NCBI GenBank assembly: GCA_030039815.1 | Contig: JASHUW010000562.1 | Span: 1-6,533 of the forward strand | Source of the DNA: Alphaproteobacteria bacterium | Lineage (GTDB): Bacteria > Pseudomonadota > Alphaproteobacteria > ATCC43930 > CGMCC-115725 | Length of the DNA: 6,533 nt | Direction: 5' to 3' | In this document: positions 5,585 through 6,533 of the stretch, piece after piece | Layout: each line of letters starts with the position of its first letter | Numbering within the stretch: the stretch's first letter is position 1 | Notes under the pieces: model-generated | What the model was told of the DNA's origin: nothing | Database searches by the model: none | What the model saw: only the letters and a program-made list of their open reading frames with translations | Translations under genes and position numbers: made by a program

Positions 5585-6533
5585 CTAGACGGGTCCGCTG
5601 ACGCCGGCGTCGGCGAAGGTGGCCATGCCATTGTGGCAGGCGACGGCGGCTTTGAGAATGCCGATCGCCAGCGTCGCGCCCGAGGCTTCGCCCAATCGCA
5701 TGCCGAGATCGAACAGCGCCGGCTTGCCAATCGTGTCGAGCAGCTTCCTGTGTCCGGGTTCGGCCGAGACATGGGCGACGATGCAATGATCGAGCGCGCG
5801 CGGATCGGCGGCGTAAATCACGGCGGCGGCGGCGGTCGCGGTAAAGCCGTCGAGCAGCACCGGCACGCGGCCCATGCGCGCCGCCAGCACCGCGCCGGCG
5901 ATCGCCGCCAACTCGTTGCCGCCGAGCCGGCGCAGCAGTTCGAGCGGGTTGCCCGCAGCCTCACGATGCCGTTCGGCCGCGGCGGCGACGACCTCGCGCT
6001 TCTGGTCGAGCGCGGCGCCGACCACGCCGGTACCCGGCCCGACCCATTCCTCGGCGCTGCCGCCGAACAGCGCCAGACACAGCGCCGCGGCCGAGGTGGT
6101 GTTGGCGATCCCCATCTCGCCCAGCGCCAAGAGGTCGATACCCGGCTCGACCGCCATCATCCCGTAGGCGATCGCGCGGGCGCAGTCCGCCTCGCTCATC
6201 GCCGGGCCATCGACGAAATCGGCGGTCGGCTGTTCGAGGTTCATCTCGTAGACGCGCAGATCGGCATCGACGGCGCGGCACAGCTGGTTCACCGCCGCGC
6301 CGCCGGCGATGAAATTCTGCACCATCTGCGCCGTCACCGCGGCGGGATAGGCCGAGACGCCGCGCGCCGCGACCCCATGGTTACCGGCGAAGACGCAAGT
6401 GCGCGGACGGTCGATGCGCGGCGGATGGCGGCCCTGCCAGGTGGCGAGCCAATGCGACAATTCCTCAAGCCGGCCAAGCGCGCCCGCCGGCTTGGTGAGC
6501 TGCCGCTCGCGGAGCGCGGCCGCAGTGCCGGAT
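5585..6533 (-). CDS. cobT: Nicotinate-nucleotide:5,6-dimethylbenzimidazole phosphoribosyltransferase (5' end outside window)
   Basis: The enzyme transfers phosphoribose from nicotinate mononucleotide to dimethylbenzimidazole, giving alpha-ribazole 5'-phosphate for the lower ligand of cobalamin. It is called CobU in some alphaproteobacterial naming. The open frame runs to the right edge: codons from 6532 inward read SGTAAALRERQLTKPAGALG, followed by RLEEL. This includes the family's LTKPxGxLGRLE block, so the TTG at 6460 is not the true start and roughly 15-35 residues are missing. Diagnostic motifs are FAGNHGVAARGVSAYP, GEMGIANTTSAAA, GGNELAAIAGA and, near the C-terminus, MRLGEASGA, whose Glu (codon 5687-5689) matches the catalytic base of Salmonella CobT (Glu317). 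All visible motifs are intact, with 315 residues in the window. It is cytoplasmic. The methyltransferase begins three bases downstream and may be co-transcribed. Confidence 0.96.
   Translation of the reverse strand, partial: SGTAAALRERQLTKPAGALGRLEELSHWLATWQGRHPPRIDRPRTCVFAGNHGVAARGVSAYPAAVTAQMVQNFIAGGAAVNQLCRAVDADLRVYEMNLEQPTADFVDGPAMSEADCARAIAYGMMAVEPGIDLLALGEMGIANTTSAAALCLALFGGSAEEWVGPGTGVVGAALDQKREVVAAAAERHREAAGNPLELLRRLGGNELAAIAGAVLAARMGRVPVLLDGFTATAAAAVIYAADPRALDHCIVAHVSAEPGHRKLLDTIGKPALFDLGMRLGEASGATLAIGILKAAVACHNGMATFADAGVSGPV

Noticed and set aside
5585..6460. cobT as a complete gene starting at TTG 6460
   Set aside because: The frame stays open upstream and encodes the family's LTKPxGxLGRLE block, so the real start lies beyond the right edge.
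1..6533. tRNA, rRNA, CRISPR, insertion sequence or integrase remnants
   Set aside because: I looked for tRNA T-loop patterns, regular direct repeats, terminal inverted repeats and transposase motifs and found none.

Overview
The window looks like a piece of a high-GC proteobacterial chromosome, most likely an alphaproteobacterium. This rests on strong G/C preference at third codon positions, a CobT in the AGNHG form of the family, and tightly packed genes with overlapping starts and stops. It holds seven protein genes, two of them cut by the window edges. I see no RNA gene, insertion sequence, CRISPR array or phage gene.

Layout, left to right. (1) On the + strand, the C-terminal half of an ABC-2 type ATP-binding protein (1-409) overlaps by 4 bases its permease (406-1215). 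A PAPS-type sulfotransferase (1290-2102) follows after 74 bases. (2) On the - strand, a 489-residue Wzx-like polysaccharide flippase (2099-3568) converges on the sulfotransferase, and the two TAG stop codons share one CTAG. (3) A 182-base divergent intergenic region (3569-3750) holds several dyads and repeated half-sites. (4) On the + strand, a DXD glycosyltransferase (3751-4740) has a markedly AT-rich first half. (5) On the - strand, a class I methyltransferase that I place in the TIGR04325 family (4751-5581) converges on the glycosyltransferase, with 10 bases between the stops. Three bases separate its start from the stop of cobT (5585 to beyond the right edge), the lower-ligand phosphoribosyltransferase of cobalamin synthesis.

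How the genes may work together (inference): the genes from 1 to 5581 form a small surface-glycan or glycolipid locus with a glycosyltransferase, a methyltransferase, a sulfotransferase and two different export routes (ABC-2 exporter and Wzx-type flippase). The simplest reading is production and export of a methylated and/or sulfated glycan. The substrate cannot be read from sequence. cobT belongs to core metabolism and probably marks the right border of the accessory locus, although the methyltransferase is positioned to be co-transcribed with it.

I do not see a clearly new biological system. The points most worth following are the sulfotransferase beside an ABC-2 exporter and a flippase, the mosaic composition of the glycosyltransferase gene, the repeated half-sites in the divergent promoter region, and the cobT-methyltransferase junction.
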